NCBI GenBank assembly: GCA_003550305.1
Contig: QKYT01000384.1
Coordinates: 30,903-89,547, forward strand
Length of the DNA: 58,645 bases
Source: Glomus cerebriforme
Lineage: Eukaryota > Glomeromycota > Glomeromycetes > Glomerales > Glomeraceae
Reading direction: 5' to 3'
Shown here: positions 11,582 through 26,100 of the stretch, one piece after another
Layout: each line of letters starts with the position of its first letter
How positions within the stretch are numbered: position 1 is the first letter of the stretch
Position numbers and translations under genes: made by a program
The notes under the pieces: generated by a model
The model's input: the letters and a program-made list of their open reading frames with translations, nothing else
What the model was told of the DNA's origin: nothing
The model's database searches: none

Positions 11582-12593
11582 TACTTTTATTTTTATTATT
11601 AAGTTCAATATTACTGCTTTATATATAATATCAAAGTTACGCAAATGTATGAATCTTGACCCATCACATACTTTCTCCCAATATGCAGATCATATATATT
11701 TTACAATAGAACAATAGTAGGATCGACAATGCGCATGCAGATGGTCATAATATTTGCCCACCTATTAATAAGCAAGTCCTGTTGTAAAATGGCGTCAGAA
11801 TAAACATAAATTTGGTAGTTACAATTACAATTGATATATTATGGCCTTTATGGGTGTCGCCATTTTCATTTACACAAATGGGTCTGAAGGATAGATTTCG
11901 TTGTGAAACGTAAATATGTATTTTTCTTGATAGATTTGAGCGTAACACACAATTTTTCATATATATTTTTTTGATTTTTTTAATAGAACTGATATTATTA
12001 ATGGTCTATTTGTATATTAACACTAACATTTAGGTAAGCTGTTTTTTTTTTACAATTACGTTATTATTAATTTCGCCTTTTTAACTTTAACTAATATTAT
12101 TTATAGGTATAAAAGTATTATGAAATTAGTTAGTAATTAGTAAACTTAATAAGATTTTGAATATTTGTATTATAAAGTGAAGGAGGGAGTGCAGAATTTG
12201 TAGAATTATAAAATGGAGCTGTAATTGTATTATTATAAGATTAAGGAGAATGTATAGTAGAGGTTGTCAAATAAAAATATGTATTTTCATCATGCATTAA
12301 AGAAAAATATGTAAAAATCACACAAAAACTATGGGAAAAGTTGTGTTAAAAAATGTTTTCAATAAAAAAAACGCGAAAAATTTATAGGAAAAATTATATC
12401 GGTGAAAACATTAAGATGAGAGAAGAAAAATCGACGGCCAAAATACGCTTAAATCTATCAATTTACCCTTTACCAAAATAGTGTAACGCATTATGTCACA
12501 AAAGCAAAGTTTTCATAATATATATATATTTGATAATAGTCATGTGAATCCAAAATCCGTGACATAATAATGATCACGTTTAAATAAAATATT
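11582..12593. promoter_or_regulatory. Intergenic: GGT upstream region and ZNFX1-like 3' flank
   Basis: Nothing conserved can be named. It contains purine-rich GGAGGGAG and AAGGAGAATG runs near 12180-12250. Short open frames here (for example at 11745-11960) show no coding character. Confidence 0.4.
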
Positions 12594-15500
12594 TTAAAAA
12601 TGTTGACCATATGAATTATATTGATATAAATTTTCATATTCATTACTTGTAGAATTTCCAGCAGACAAATTATAATTGACTCCTCCAACACTAGCTCCAC
12701 ATTCTGGACAAGAGCTTGCTTGATTCGCTAGCCCGCAGTTTGCAATAGTATACTAACAGTAAATAATTATTAAAATTAATAGAAATTTGTGCAAAATCAT
12801 TGAATGATTTTTTTTATTTTTACTTACCGTATGACCATTTGGACACTGATACCAATGACCTAAAACATAATATGAGGTGAATTTATAGATAATTAATAAT
12901 AATAATAATAAATCAAAAAAATAGAAGGGATTTTTTAATTACCTGAACCTTGAAGTTCCACGTTCATAGCTCTAAATATTTCTAATTTCTCACTTCTCAA
13001 AATAGTCTTATCTTTATAATTTTCCAATTCTCTCACGTCATTTGATACTTGTTCCATTCGCTCAAAAAATTGTTGTTGGATAAAATCTCCATCGACTAGT
13101 CTAATTGAACTTTGCAAATTTGTAAATCTTTGTCGAATATCTTTACAAATGGTCAAAACTGATTTCTTTATCCTTGTTGCTTGCTCTGAAGCAGATTCCC
13201 TATCATTTACAATTTCATAACTTAAAATGAACCTTCCGTATGTACATTGTACTTCGATTAATTCCAATGATGCAAAAGCATGATCTCGATAATATTTAGT
13301 TTCTTTTGCAACTTCACAAATGATTTTGAGATGTTCGATTGTTGTTTCTAAAATAAAACTTGCAAATTTGATCCAAGAATTACGAGAATTTATAGATTGT
13401 TGTGAAGCAACATCAATACTTTGTCGTAAATATAATATGTTAATCTTTTCAAGCAATGCCGAATCTAATGCATGAACAACATGTTTAGCTTCCATAAACA
13501 TTGTCTTTTGAACATTTATGATCTCCAAAAATGCTTTAATATACATTCCATGACTAATAACAGGCAAAGGAATACCAACTTGTTGGAGACATTCTCTTTG
13601 TAAAGCTAATTTACGCATATAACTCGGTCCAGATAAATTAAGTGTGTCCATTTGTTCAATGAGGTTCAAAATATTGTCAATATCGGTTTCAGTAGCTGAC
13701 TTTACGCGATATAAATTTACAACAGCTGCATCAAATGCTAGTTTATATGGGGGATCTTTAGTGCCACTCATTATTAAGAATATGTCTCGATAACAAGTAA
13801 TTAAGCGAACAACATGTTTCGCCCAAAGCTTCTCATGGGTTTGAGAAATATTATGATACTCAATCTCTGCGAATTGTTGTACCGGCGTAAGTTCAGGAAT
13901 TTTTGTAGTCAATGCTTGGGATCTATGATTTTCTTTTCCTATTGATTTTTCAGATGCACTTTTTACAATTTTATCAACGAATTGGTTTCTCATAATATCC
14001 AAATTATTGACTATTTTTTCTAATCCATCTTGTACACCTTTCAATGTTCTTGTATACTTTTGTAAAAATTTCATTTTTGATGCATCAAGTGATATTTTCT
14101 TACTAACACGTCCATAACGATGAATATTGTTAATAGGACATCTGCAGTTTGGACAGCATTTAACCTTTGAAATTTCTTCTGGCGGGGCTTTTAATCCGAT
14201 CCATGTCATTTCATGTGTTTCCGGATCGGCCTTTCCAACGTAATATTTTTCAAGTTCCATATGTGAATCCATTGATTCCATAGTAAAACAATGACCACAT
14301 TCTAATACAATCAATCTATGTACATTCCAATCCGTATCTCCAAAAGTTTCTTGCATAATAATATCGACAACTTGTGATTTTAATTCATCGTTTGCACATT
14401 CTGCACAATATTCTTGTGGACCTACACGAATAAATCTAACAAATTTAGGACATGACATTTTAAAAAATTAAATGTAATATATATTATACATACATTCTTC
14501 GCCACAGAGACTAATACAACGATGTCCTAAAATTATTTCAAAATAGTAATTCTCATTTAGTTAATAATCACGAGAAAAAATTGCGACTATAAACAGCTAT
14601 CCGTTTGCTTATCGAACATCCGGTATCCGTCGGCGCTAAAACGGATTTGAATAGGATAAACGGATAATAGATATCATCACATAAATACATACCACATGAT
14701 AACAACTATATTTGTAAATTGGTTAATGAAGAATTAATAATGGTTTAATAAATAGGATAATAACAATTAAGAAAATAATAATAGCCACCTTTTGACACTG
14801 TAAATTACAAGGTAAGCGACTACAAGGGGCACCACAAGAGAGTGCACAACCACCTAACGCAGGATTATTTTTTAAAAATATTAATTGCCATAAATCGATT
14901 ATCAAAATAATTTAAACGCAGCTAACCTTGATGTTGACAAGACCAATTACATTGTTCGGCACATGCACTACCTATAATATAATTATATATTTAACAAATT
15001 ATTTATATAATTTTTGTAGAGACTACTTACATGGTTCGCCGCAATTCAACATGCATTTTGAATGAAGACACGCGTTCGAACATTGTTTTTCACAAGGTGG
15101 ACATCCTCCTTCATGACACTTAAAATAACAGCAAATTCAATTATTTCTTATGTCCAAGTTAATTTTGATTATAATAATGATACATACCATAGCTGAACAA
15201 GAATGGCCACAATAAAGAATTCGTCCACATTTTTGTGCACATTTGAGATGATGAGTCCTCTTGACATAACCTTGTTCATCAAGTATCGGTACATTACTGT
15301 TTGCTTTGATTGATTTCTTTTGACATTCATAGCATTTATTTTTACCTACAAATTATAAAAAAAAAAATATGAATTTCTCCCCGGGGATTATTTTAACACA
15401 ATAAAAAATTATAATTTACATGGATGTTCACAGCCTTCCAATATAATTCCACAATTATTTTCACAACGTAAATCTTCAATAGAAGAACCACAACGTGCCC

Positions 15501-18500
15501 TATTGAATTCGAATTTTGTTTGTTTTTTAAAAAAAAAAATAATAATAATTAATCTAATTTCGTATTAAAGAAATTTCGTATTAAATGAAAATTACTTTTG
15601 CTCATGCCCACATGTTGGCAAAGTACGAGTTATCATAACAGTACATCTGATTGAATTGGGATCCTGAGCCTGATAACATTTCGGTGACGGATAATAATGA
15701 CCTAAATTTATTAAGAATACTCAATATATAATTAAACATAATATGAACAAACTATAAAATTTTTTTTTCTTTTTACCGCAAGATAATAATATATCTTCTA
15801 AAACGATTTCACATTCGCCACATGGAACTCCACACTATATGATAATAAAAAAGATCAAAAAAGTTTCCATTTATAATAAAATGAAAATTATAGTAAAATT
15901 ACCGGTAATGGGCAAACGTGATTACAATGACTGTGTAATTTTAAACAAGGACGTATACAAGCTTTCGCCGCTCCAATATGATCTGGATCATCGGGATGAC
16001 ATTTATAGGCTAAACAGTAAAGTTTGAATTAAATGATCTTTCATATAAGTGATTATAAATATTATATTAAGTTATGAAAACATACAACAAATATGTCCGC
16101 TAAGATACATATGTATATAAATAATAATATTTAAATTAGTAAAAGTTCATTCGTAATAATATTATTAAAATAATTATAAAAAAATACCAGGGCATACGGT
16201 AACGGCAAGGTAACTAATCAAAAGAAATTTTGTGTAAAAAATAAGTTCAAAATTTTCATCAAATACTTTTAAAACTTGGATTATAACTTAAATGAACAAT
16301 TACACTGCAACCACCGTCAGGTGACAATTCTTGGAATTGATTTGGATTTTTGATATAATTTATAACATCTGGGTGTGATTCACATTGGATTGGGAAAGAT
16401 TCTCCAATTTGATCTCTATAATAACCATAAATCATTTAATTTTTCAACATTGAGGAATAAGATATCAGTAGTTAAACATTACCTTTCACGCATTAAATTA
16501 ATTACGGACTTCCACATGTCTGAACGATCTGATAATAACTCCGCATTACCTATATTGGATATAAAGTGATGTAGGTTAAATTTTGAAGATATCGTTCCAA
16601 TATTGTAGACATACCTAACATAAACAATCCATGTTTCGCACGAGAAAGGAGGACATTAGTTCTGTTAGGTGATTTTAGAAATCCAATTGTTCCATGACTA
16701 CCACTCGATGCATTTCGAACTAAGGAAACGATCACGATTGTCGCCTCTTCTCCTTGGAAGTTATCCACAGTCCTCAATGTAACTAATGTAACATTATTAT
16801 TGTAAATATAAAAAAATTACAGTATTTAGAATATTTCTTTCATACTTTCCGTACCTTGACGCTGCAATGAACGTTTTTCTGCAATTGATATTGTTCCAGC
16901 ATTAGGATTATCAAATTCATTATTAAGTTCTGTATCTACTTCATCAAGAAGTTCAGCAATGTCTTGGCTATCTCTTTCATCGATTACTATCAATAAAAAA
17001 TTTAAATTTAATATTATAAAACAAAATATTATGTTCGCAGAATATTACATGAACGTACCAACAACAAATGATTCACGTAAAGCATCTCTTATCTTAATTA
17101 ACTGTCCAAGATAAGGAGTTAAAACAGCAATATCATTTGGTTTATCGTAACCCTGAACGAAATAAAAGAAAGAAGATGTTATAATTTTGAAGTTATAAAT
17201 ATCAAAGAACAGAAAATTTCCAATCTTACATTGCGAACGAAGTATCGAATAAGTTCAACAATAAATGCCACTTCAAACTTATTTGAGTGTGATTGAAGCG
17301 CAAATTGGTTAGATCCAGCAGCATCTTCTGGATGCTCATGATTAATGAAGAATAGATTATGTGGAGTTCCTCGAACTTTAGGATAACCCTTTACATTCAT
17401 ACCTATAAATAATAGATATATAAACTAATTTAACCTTTAAATAATACCCCATATTAATAAATATAATGATTCTGATTATTTACCATCGATAAGTTTTGGA
17501 TACAAAGGTTTCCTAATTAAATCTGCAATTTCTGTTCTCATTCTTCTCTGAGTGGTTAATTGTGACATAGTAATGCCTTCGTTCACTAAAGTAATTAAAG
17601 GGATAAGTAACATCAAAACAATAAAATTCAAACAAATATAAAAAAATTTAAAAATCTACCCAAACGTTCGAACAAAGATCTATCTAACTTAAAATATTCG
17701 CCAGGTTGGCTATCAATGGATAATGTATACGTAGCAATATGTGGTCTAAGTTGCAAATGATCTCCAATCAGGATTAAATGTTGTGTAGAAGGTGTTAAAG
17801 AACTTAATATATGTGCTTCCAAAACTTCTCCGGCTTCTTCTACTATAATTATCTATATAATTTATATAGATATACCAATAAATAAATTATTTAAGAATCA
17901 AAACACTTAATATTCATAAATAACTTACACGTGGAGCAACGGAACGAATTAAAGATTGATATTTTGCGGCTCCACTCGTGGTTAAGCCAATAACTTGACA
18001 ATTTTCTAATATTTCGCGACGACCCTCGTCATTAATATCTTCGATTTCTTTTCTTTTTGCGGTGTGCTAATATATGATGATATATGTTAAAACATAAATT
18101 ATTTAATATAAAAAGTCCTTCAATTGACTGAATACCCTTCTTTCAAGATCTGCAAGTTCATTGATGATATTTTTACGTATTGCTTCACGAAAATGATCAT
18201 GTAAACGTTGGCGCTCGATTCTAGACATGTTCCATACATCTATATCTTCGAGTAATATTTCTAAATCTCGATCCTAAGCGTATCATATATCGACGAATTT
18301 TAAATTAAATCAAGAATGATACATACGAAAGTCAAATTAATAACTTACCCCATCTGGAATCACCAATTTTTGTAACCAATATTCAGTCTCATCGTCTTCT
18401 ATATTATTATTTATATTATTTGTATCATAATTTTGAGCAATTTTCTGTGGATTGTCATTATTAATATTATCTTCAGAATAATCATCTTCACTTTCATCTT

Positions 18501-21500
18501 CACCGTCCTCATTATCATCATTATCATCATTTTCACCATCCCGAGGTACATTCTTAAGAAAATCAAACATGTTATTGGATGTTGATATAGAATCATCCTG
18601 ATTGCCTTTTCCCTTTTTGGAAATATTTTTTTCAATTGCATTTTGATTGCGATAAATTGCTTGAATTAATTGTTCACGTCGTCTAAAATAAAAATATGAT
18701 ATTAAATAAATGGAGGAATATCGAAACATTCATTATTAATGTGCACACATATAAATTACCGAATATCAACACCATTAATCCATTGATCCCATATTGGCAG
18801 ATTTTTTTTTATCTTCTCTTCACCAACAACTGTCCATTCATTTTTATTTTCAGTCATACCCGTTTCATCTTGGGGTGGGTCAAACTCTTCACTGTCAATA
18901 TTTAATAAAAGTGCTGGAACATCCGGTCCATGGTTATCAGAAAATTGTAAATAATGACCAGTATATTCAACTATTAAATAATTCTTAACATCATCCCATG
19001 TCATCCACCTCCTAGAAAGCTTATCTTGCAATATTCCTGCTTCTTTTTTAATTTCTTCGAGTTTATCATAAGCTTCATATAACATAAACCCTTGATGTGA
19101 AATCTTAGGGCGGCTACGGGAAATAGTATCCAGATAAAATTCCTTTATTCTTTCAGATTTACTTCTAGCTCCTAAACGAACGATTTTTTTAATATTATTA
19201 TCGAGTAGACACTCAAGAAATTGATCCAACGCATGATTCGTATAACAAATGGTAAGAATTGGCCCAATTGAAGTGGCTTTTCGATTTTTTTCAGAAAGTA
19301 AAACTTTCATAAGTTCTACACCGACATAAGTTTTTCCAGTTCCCGGTGGACCTTGAATTGAAAGCATTTTGGAAATTAAATTGATATAAGGAACATTCAT
19401 TTAACTATAATGAACTAATGATAATTACCTTCGATCAAAGCAATTTCTCTAGACAAAGCATCAACTAATGCTCTAGCTTGTGTTTCGTCAAGAGTACTAA
19501 CATCTGGAATTGTTAATTTTTTGATCGCATTTTCTCTTGAAGTGTCATCTTGTACATTCAAAAATAAGGAATCATAAGGATTTTTTAATAATATTGATAA
19601 ATCAAAATGAAATCTGGGAGCTCTCGTATATAACGGAGTTGCTACTCGAGTAATTTGTCTACTTCTCTCGAGCGATGATATCAAATATTGCCGAAATGGA
19701 ACATCAGAAGGATTAGTAGCCTGCAATGTTTTTAATATATGATTGTAAGATTCAAAGTATACGCCCGTCGATTCAACCATAAATCTCTTAATACGAGCAG
19801 GATGATTTCTTCCCATAGAAATATCTTCTAAAACAATAGGATAAATTGAAGATTCTATGAAATGAACATCGATCATAGCTTCAGTTTCATACCGAGACAG
19901 AAGTTTCTCATTTTTTTCAACGACAACACCAAAATAAAGAGAATGAGTTGGCATTGGATTTGTTTCATTATTATTGAGTGAATTTTCATTTTGCCAAAGG
20001 ACACAAATTAAACTACCACTCATTAATTTCTTTGATCGTTCCCAATAATGAAGACGATTTTTTTCATCTTTGGCCGATTTTATCTTTGGTGGACTAAATT
20101 AATTTAAAATTAATATTTATATATTTTTTTAATAATAAAAACAACTTTTTACATACGTGAACGCAACACGTGAAATAAATCCACGATATTTATGTACATT
20201 AATGGAAACAAATCTAATGTTTGCGTAGACATTAAGGTCTCCACTAATATCACCCTTATCATATCGAAATCTACCACCCTCTTCACGTAATTTTTTAACT
20301 TGAGATTTGTTTTTATCCAAATCCATCAAGAAGCGTGAAATACCTAATCTAATCGGATTAAGCATATCTTCTCTCAATAATCTGAATTGCATATCAAGAA
20401 GGCGTGCAATCCCATCAGGTAAAGAATCTGGATGATCTAACATAAACGAAGGCAAAGACGGTTCACGTGATGCCAAAATTTCATCCTTTGTAGGAATTAT
20501 AGATATTTTGCTTATTTCTAGGAAGTCATTATCATGTCTTGGACCGTCTTTTGACAATTCGCCTTTTGATTCAAATAATATGATCAATTAAAGAGAATTA
20601 ATAATAAAAACAAAATAATTTTGCGAAGCATTAATAGATTTGAAACTAACCCGGTGGATCATACAATCTTTCAAGTTCATTCATTTTTGCCATTTTACGA
20701 CTTTCGAGAACAATTTCAGAAGTTACATCATTTTTAGCTTCTCTTTTCGCTGCAGCAAGAGATCTACGCCCGTCCGATAAAACATAATTTAATCTTGTCA
20801 TTTCATGGTCTAAGATATCAAAATAATATTGCCTTTTTTCGGGATCTGAGACCAACGCATCTTCGGATCCAGAACTTGATTGATGTTCAGCAAGCAAAGA
20901 ATTCTTCCAGGCATTCGATGCATTTTGTAGTCGTTGCACAATTTTGTGAACAGTTTCATTAACGGAGGCTTCTTTGATTCGACAAAGTAATTCATTTAAA
21001 AAACGTGCAAGAATTAAGAATGGTTGGCCAAATGTTGAAGGAATAAAAATATCAGGATCATTTTTTAATAATTTGTCTTTGTTAACTCTTCTATCTTGAA
21101 GTGAATTTCTTCTAACTAATTCATCCAAACATCTCATGATATTATCATGAAAGAATGTTTCAATATAGGAATATACAACTGAATATATGGTATTAAGTTG
21201 TTTTTCCAAAGTTGAACCGCGTACCTTCAAAAGATATAAGTGAAGTTTGATTAAATATATATGTATAAAAAAAAGACATAAAATTTAACTAGCATTACGA
21301 TACCCCATGGCGAATCAATAGTGCAAGAAAAGGAAGAATAACGCTTTGAAACGAAGCAAATTTTTTTTCGAGCCCAGCATCAACAGACATGTTGTACTAT
21401 AACAAAATAATAAGACAAGTCAATTTTATAGAAATTTTTTTTTTTTTTGATACATTTCAGTTCGAAATTATTTATTTGATTAAATAAAAAAATACCTGAC

Positions 21501-21957
21501 ATATTTCTCGAATGCGGGAAATTCCCATTTCAGGATTTCCCAATTGCTCTACAAGGGTTTCTACTGCCACACCAGTTTGTTTATCAGCAGCCAACAAACA
21601 TGATGTGATAAACCATCTTATTTGTTGTTGGTCACGAAATTCTTTCCGGATCAAGCCACGCCACGCACCTTCCAATCTATCACCAGAAACAAAAACAAGC
21701 TTGTCACTTCCATCATATGAAAGTGCTGAGGATTGTAAATTTTCCAATAGCACATTATATTGTTTAGCTTTAACTTGCTCTAATTCTTCATTAGATATTC
21801 CTTCGCGATTAAGTCCACGTCCACGACCTACACCACGTCCTCTACTACCACGAGGAATGGAGAACGGATTACCCCCGCGGTTACCACGTTGAGAAGTGCT
21901 TTGAGACCCCTCGCCCGGACCAGTCCCTCCTATCGAATTCCTTATATTATGTGACAT
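12594..21957 (-). CDS. ZNFX1/Hrr1-like SF1 RNA helicase with NFX1 and RZ zinc fingers
   Basis: A UPF1-like superfamily 1 helicase; relatives ZNFX-1 (worm) and Hrr1 (fission yeast) act in small-RNA silencing. From residue 1: an RGG/Gly-Arg-rich tail ([11 protein letters not shown]), helical armadillo-like region, then helicase motifs: I GPPGTGKT (near 19340), II VEEAGE (17835), [11 protein letters not shown] (17750), [10 protein letters not shown] (16760), [11 protein letters not shown] (16640). An Asp/Glu/Asn-rich stretch (about 18365-18560) lies between motifs I and II. A Cys/His-rich NFX1 finger array spans about 14480-16230 (for example CHEGGCPPC near 15100). Then come a CGHCF-type cluster, a long helical region (12950-14400) and a C-terminal RZ finger ([10 protein letters not shown], then [10 protein letters not shown]). 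Many short introns; total roughly 2,300 residues, not summed exactly. The exon junction near 14450-14500 is uncertain, so a separate 3' gene starting MSCPKFVRF cannot be fully excluded, but finger order and the RZ end fit one ZNFX1 protein. Argonaute lies divergently upstream. Confidence 0.88.
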
Positions 21958-23113
21958 TAAAATATAAACTGGGTATATTTATATAATTTATTAACTTACA
22001 AATATAATGAAACCGTTTTTTTAAAAAAAAAGAGTTCGTAACTTGTCAAGTAAATAACGATTTACGTAACTTTTTCAAATAGAATTATGAAAAGATAACC
22101 GGTCCAAAATGTCAAAAAATTCCGGTTGTATTAAAATTTATTTGTATCACAAGATGGATTGCGCACGATCATTTCTATTATCGTTATCAATTCACATTTT
22201 ACATTTTATCATAATTAAAAAATACTGAACTGTTATATTCAACTGACAAAAATCAATACTTTTTAATATTAAAATAAAAAACAACTTATTTCCAATTTGA
22301 TTGGACAATTTGAATACTGTACCACAACTTTAATACTATTATTTAAAAACCTATTTATCATAACTATTTATTATTATTATGTTACTAAGATAGAATTTTA
22401 TGGGAAATTGAATCATAATAATAAATTGTTGTTCAAATTCATTAAGTAAAGAGTAAGTAGTATTAATATAAAGCATAGAAATCATTGGTCGATATTAAGA
22501 CATCATAATTTTTTTGAACTTAAGCAGCGAAAGAAGTATTACGACACATATATACTAAAAAAAAAAAGATTTTCATCTCCGCGTCCAAGCACGAGCTCAA
22601 AGTTTATACAGGATTTATTGAATTCTTGTCTCGCTAAACAATTGAATATTCAATATGTAATTCTTTTTTTATACATAAATGAATTTCAGCGAAAGTTTTG
22701 AACAAAACCAAAGTCAAGTGTAAAAAAAAAAAATTAATACAGAATAAAGTCAAGAAGCAAAATTAACATTATTTTAAATGTCAAATTCGTTATGTCTTTG
22801 TCAATATTTCTTTTACGAAATATAAATTTGCTATTTTGAAGCGTTGCGGAAAATTTCGAAATATACCGTTTTTATTAAATCAACACTTTCTATGCAAGTC
22901 CATTTATACACAAACCTAACGGAATTAATTACACAATATTTACCCTCAGTAGTTACGCGTAAAGAATTTCCATTTTGAAATGTATATAAAAGAACAACCT
23001 TTTCTTTTCTCTGTGCTTCAACGTTCCTCGCCAGTTTCTTTATAAAAAAAATTTTCCTACTTTAACATTTGTATCGTACTTCTCTCTTTACACAAAAAAT
23101 ATCAATTTTAAAC
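21958..23113. promoter_or_regulatory. Shared upstream region of ZNFX1-like helicase and Argonaute
   Basis: About 1.15 kb separates the two divergent start codons. The Argonaute side has a strong TATA box (22983-22992). The helicase side has a weaker TATATAAATATA string close to its ATG. No gene is seen inside. Whether one element drives both genes cannot be told from sequence. Confidence 0.55.
22983..22992 (+). promoter_or_regulatory. TATA box of the Argonaute gene
   Basis: TATATAAAAG is followed by a pyrimidine-rich tract (CCTTTTCTTTTCTCTG). A transcript starting some 30 nt downstream would have a leader of about 95 nt before the ATG at 23114. An in-frame earlier ATG lies at 23069. Confidence 0.55.
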
Positions 23114-26100
23114 ATGACTGACATGCCAATTCTCGTTGGTACTTTCTGCAAAAGGCCAACATTAGGAAATTTGGGAAGACAAATTCGTGTTCGTTCTAAC
23201 TTCTTTGAAGTTCTCGCTCTACCAACACAAAATATTATTCATTATGACGTCACCATTACTCCCGATGTACCTCCTGCGCTCAATAGAAAGATATTTGGAG
23301 AGTTTGAAAAGATTAGTCGTGAAGGACCATTGGATGGAATTAAGCCCGTCTTTGATGGTTTGTTTTATCTTATTTTAGAAAAATAACGCGAAAATTTCGT
23401 AATTTTTATTATTCTTTTATTAGGACGAAAGAATATTTTCGCCCCACGAAGCTTTCCGTTTGGAGAAGCGGCTACATTTAATGTGAGCTAAAATTAAACG
23501 AAATTATCTTATCATGTTATCGTTACTTATAAATATATATATATATTTAGGTTACTCTTCCCGAAGATGAAGCAATTTCTAGTAAGCGTACTCCAAGAAC
23601 TTTCAAGATCAAAATTAAGAAAGCTGGAGAAATTTACATGGAAGAACTTCATCGATTTCTTCAAGGAAAAAATCCTATGACATCGAATTGCTTAACAGGT
23701 AAATTAAAATACTTCTTGATCGTATTTTAAAGTGCTATAGCAGAAATTAAATACATATATTAAAATGTACAAAAATTTAGCGACTATGGCACTTGATGTG
23801 CTAATTCGTCATCTTCCCTCAATGCAACATGTTACGGTTGGGCGGTCCTTTTTTACTAATGTTGGAGCCGAACCTCTCTTTGGTGGTGCTGAAGTCTGGC
23901 AAGGATATTATCAATCGGCACGTCCTGCTCAAGGTTCGTAATATTGAAGTACCCTTAAATTTTTTAAAATTTATTTTCTTAACAATATTCTTTATTATAA
24001 TTAGAAAAAATGTTAATCAATGTTGATCTAAGCGCAACTGCGTTTTATGAATCGGGGCCTCTTATACAAATGATTACTAAAATTTTAGGGCGTAGAACTC
24101 CCGATGACCTTCGTCGAGGATTTAGTGAAAAAGATCGTATTAAAGTCGAAAAAACATTAAAAAACCTTAAAATACGTGTTACTCATCGTGGAGAGGCAAC
24201 TTCAAAACGTAATTTTAAAATCACTAAACTTACTCCAACATCTGCGTCTCAAACAAGATTCGATGCTGGTAACGGTGTTACTACAGATGTTGCGGATTAT
24301 TTTGCAAGACAATATGGTAGACGTTTATCCTATTCACACCTTCCTTGCGTAACAGTTCAAAAAAATATTTATCTTCCACTCGAAGTTTGTGAAGTCGTCG
24401 AAGTAATTATCACAATTATTCATTGAAATATATTAGATAAATTATGTAATTTTTTGTTAACTTAATAATATATAAATAGGGACAACGTCACATTCGTAAA
24501 CTTAATGAAAAACAAACGGCTGACATGATTAAATTTACGTGTCAATCGCCTCATTTACGTGCAAATAAAATTAAACAAGGTATTGATATTCTGAGTTATC
24601 GTAAAAATGAATATCTTAAACAATTTGGTCTAGAAGTTGCGAGTGATATGGTAGTGGTGAGTAATCTACTTGATAACTTTATATCACAAATTATTGTTTA
24701 CAAACAAAATCAATATAAACGTTTTTTTTTTAATAGATTCAAGCACGTGTTCTCCCTGTACCAACTTTACAATATCATCCTTCTTCGCGTGAACATAGTT
24801 TTCAACCACGTGAAGGATCTTGGAATTTAAGAGATAAAAAAGTAGCTCAAGGTGCTGTCCTTGGTTCATGGTCAATTGTTGCATTTGGATCAGAGCGCGA
24901 TTTTCCGACACAATCTATTCAAGCATTTATTCGTGAACTAGTAATCACTTGTCAAGATAATGGAATGGTATTAAATTATTTAAATTATTTAAATTATTTA
25001 CTAAAATTTGATTATAATTTGCAGATCGCTGATCGATTCAAATTTTTTTCTTATCGTTAGAGTATCCCAAATAGAACACCTCCCATTATGCATACAAATC
25101 CTCAAGGTGATATCGAGAGTACGCTAAAGACGGCATGGCTTCATGCAGGAAATGCTGCTAAAGCTCAACCACAATTAATTGTTTGCGTTCTTCCTAATAC
25201 TGGCGTTCCTCTTTATGCTGAAATTAAACGCGTTACTGATACTGTTATTGGGGTCGCAAGTCAGTGCGTACAAAGCCGACATATGATGCAAGCAAAAAAA
25301 CAGTATTGTGCGAATTTGTGTCTTAAAATAAACGTAAAACTTGGTGGAATGAATTCATTTATAAGTCCTAGTCAAATTCCTTTCATCTCTGATAAGCCTA
25401 CTATTCTTATGGGTGCTGATATTTCACATCCATCTCCTGGTAAATAACAAAATTTCTTACTTTAGTACGAAAATCACTCCAGTATTTTTATTCAAACATA
25501 ATCATTTTTGCTAACGCATTTCAAAAATGAATAGGTGAGCCTTCTCGACCTTCAATAGCAGCTCTTTGTGCTTCTATGGATGCTAAAGCATCAAGATATT
25601 CAGCATCTATTAGAGTTCAAACGGGTCGTACAGAAATTATTGCAGATTTGGCTAATATGGTTAAGGAACTTTTAAAAACGTTCTACCAGACTTGCGGAAG
25701 GAAACCAGAAAGAATTCTCTTTTATCGCGATGGTGTTTCTGAAGGGCAATTTGATCAAGTGCTCAATGGAGAAATTAAAGCAGTCAGAGGTACTGTATAT
25801 GATCTTTATTTTTAAAGAAAAAAAAATTTGATTTTCACATACTAATTTAAAATAGCTGCATGTATGTCCCTTGAGCAATCATACAAACCGTCTATCACTT
25901 TTGTGGTTGTTCAGAAACGACATCATACCCGCTTTTTTCCTCTAGATAAACGCGATTCTGATAGAACTGGAAATTGCCTTCCCGGAACTGTAATTGAATC
26001 CGGAATCACTCATCCCTATGAATTTGATTTTTGTATGTATTATCATCGATTTAAATATGTTCATGAAATTCATTTATCACCTTAATTTCTTTTTAGATCT

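Noticed and set aside
11745..11960. Minus-strand 71-codon frame upstream of GGT
   Set aside because: No domain, no splice context and no similarity pattern; likely chance.
12491..12700. Frame overlapping the last ZNFX1 exon
   Set aside because: It is out of frame with the RZ-finger exon, which ends at 12594.
18756..18988. Plus-strand frames opposite the helicase
   Set aside because: Shadows of the minus-strand coding exons.
21512..21892. Plus-strand 126-codon frame rich in Pro and Arg
   Set aside because: Antisense shadow of the Gly/Arg-rich N-terminus of the ZNFX1-like protein.
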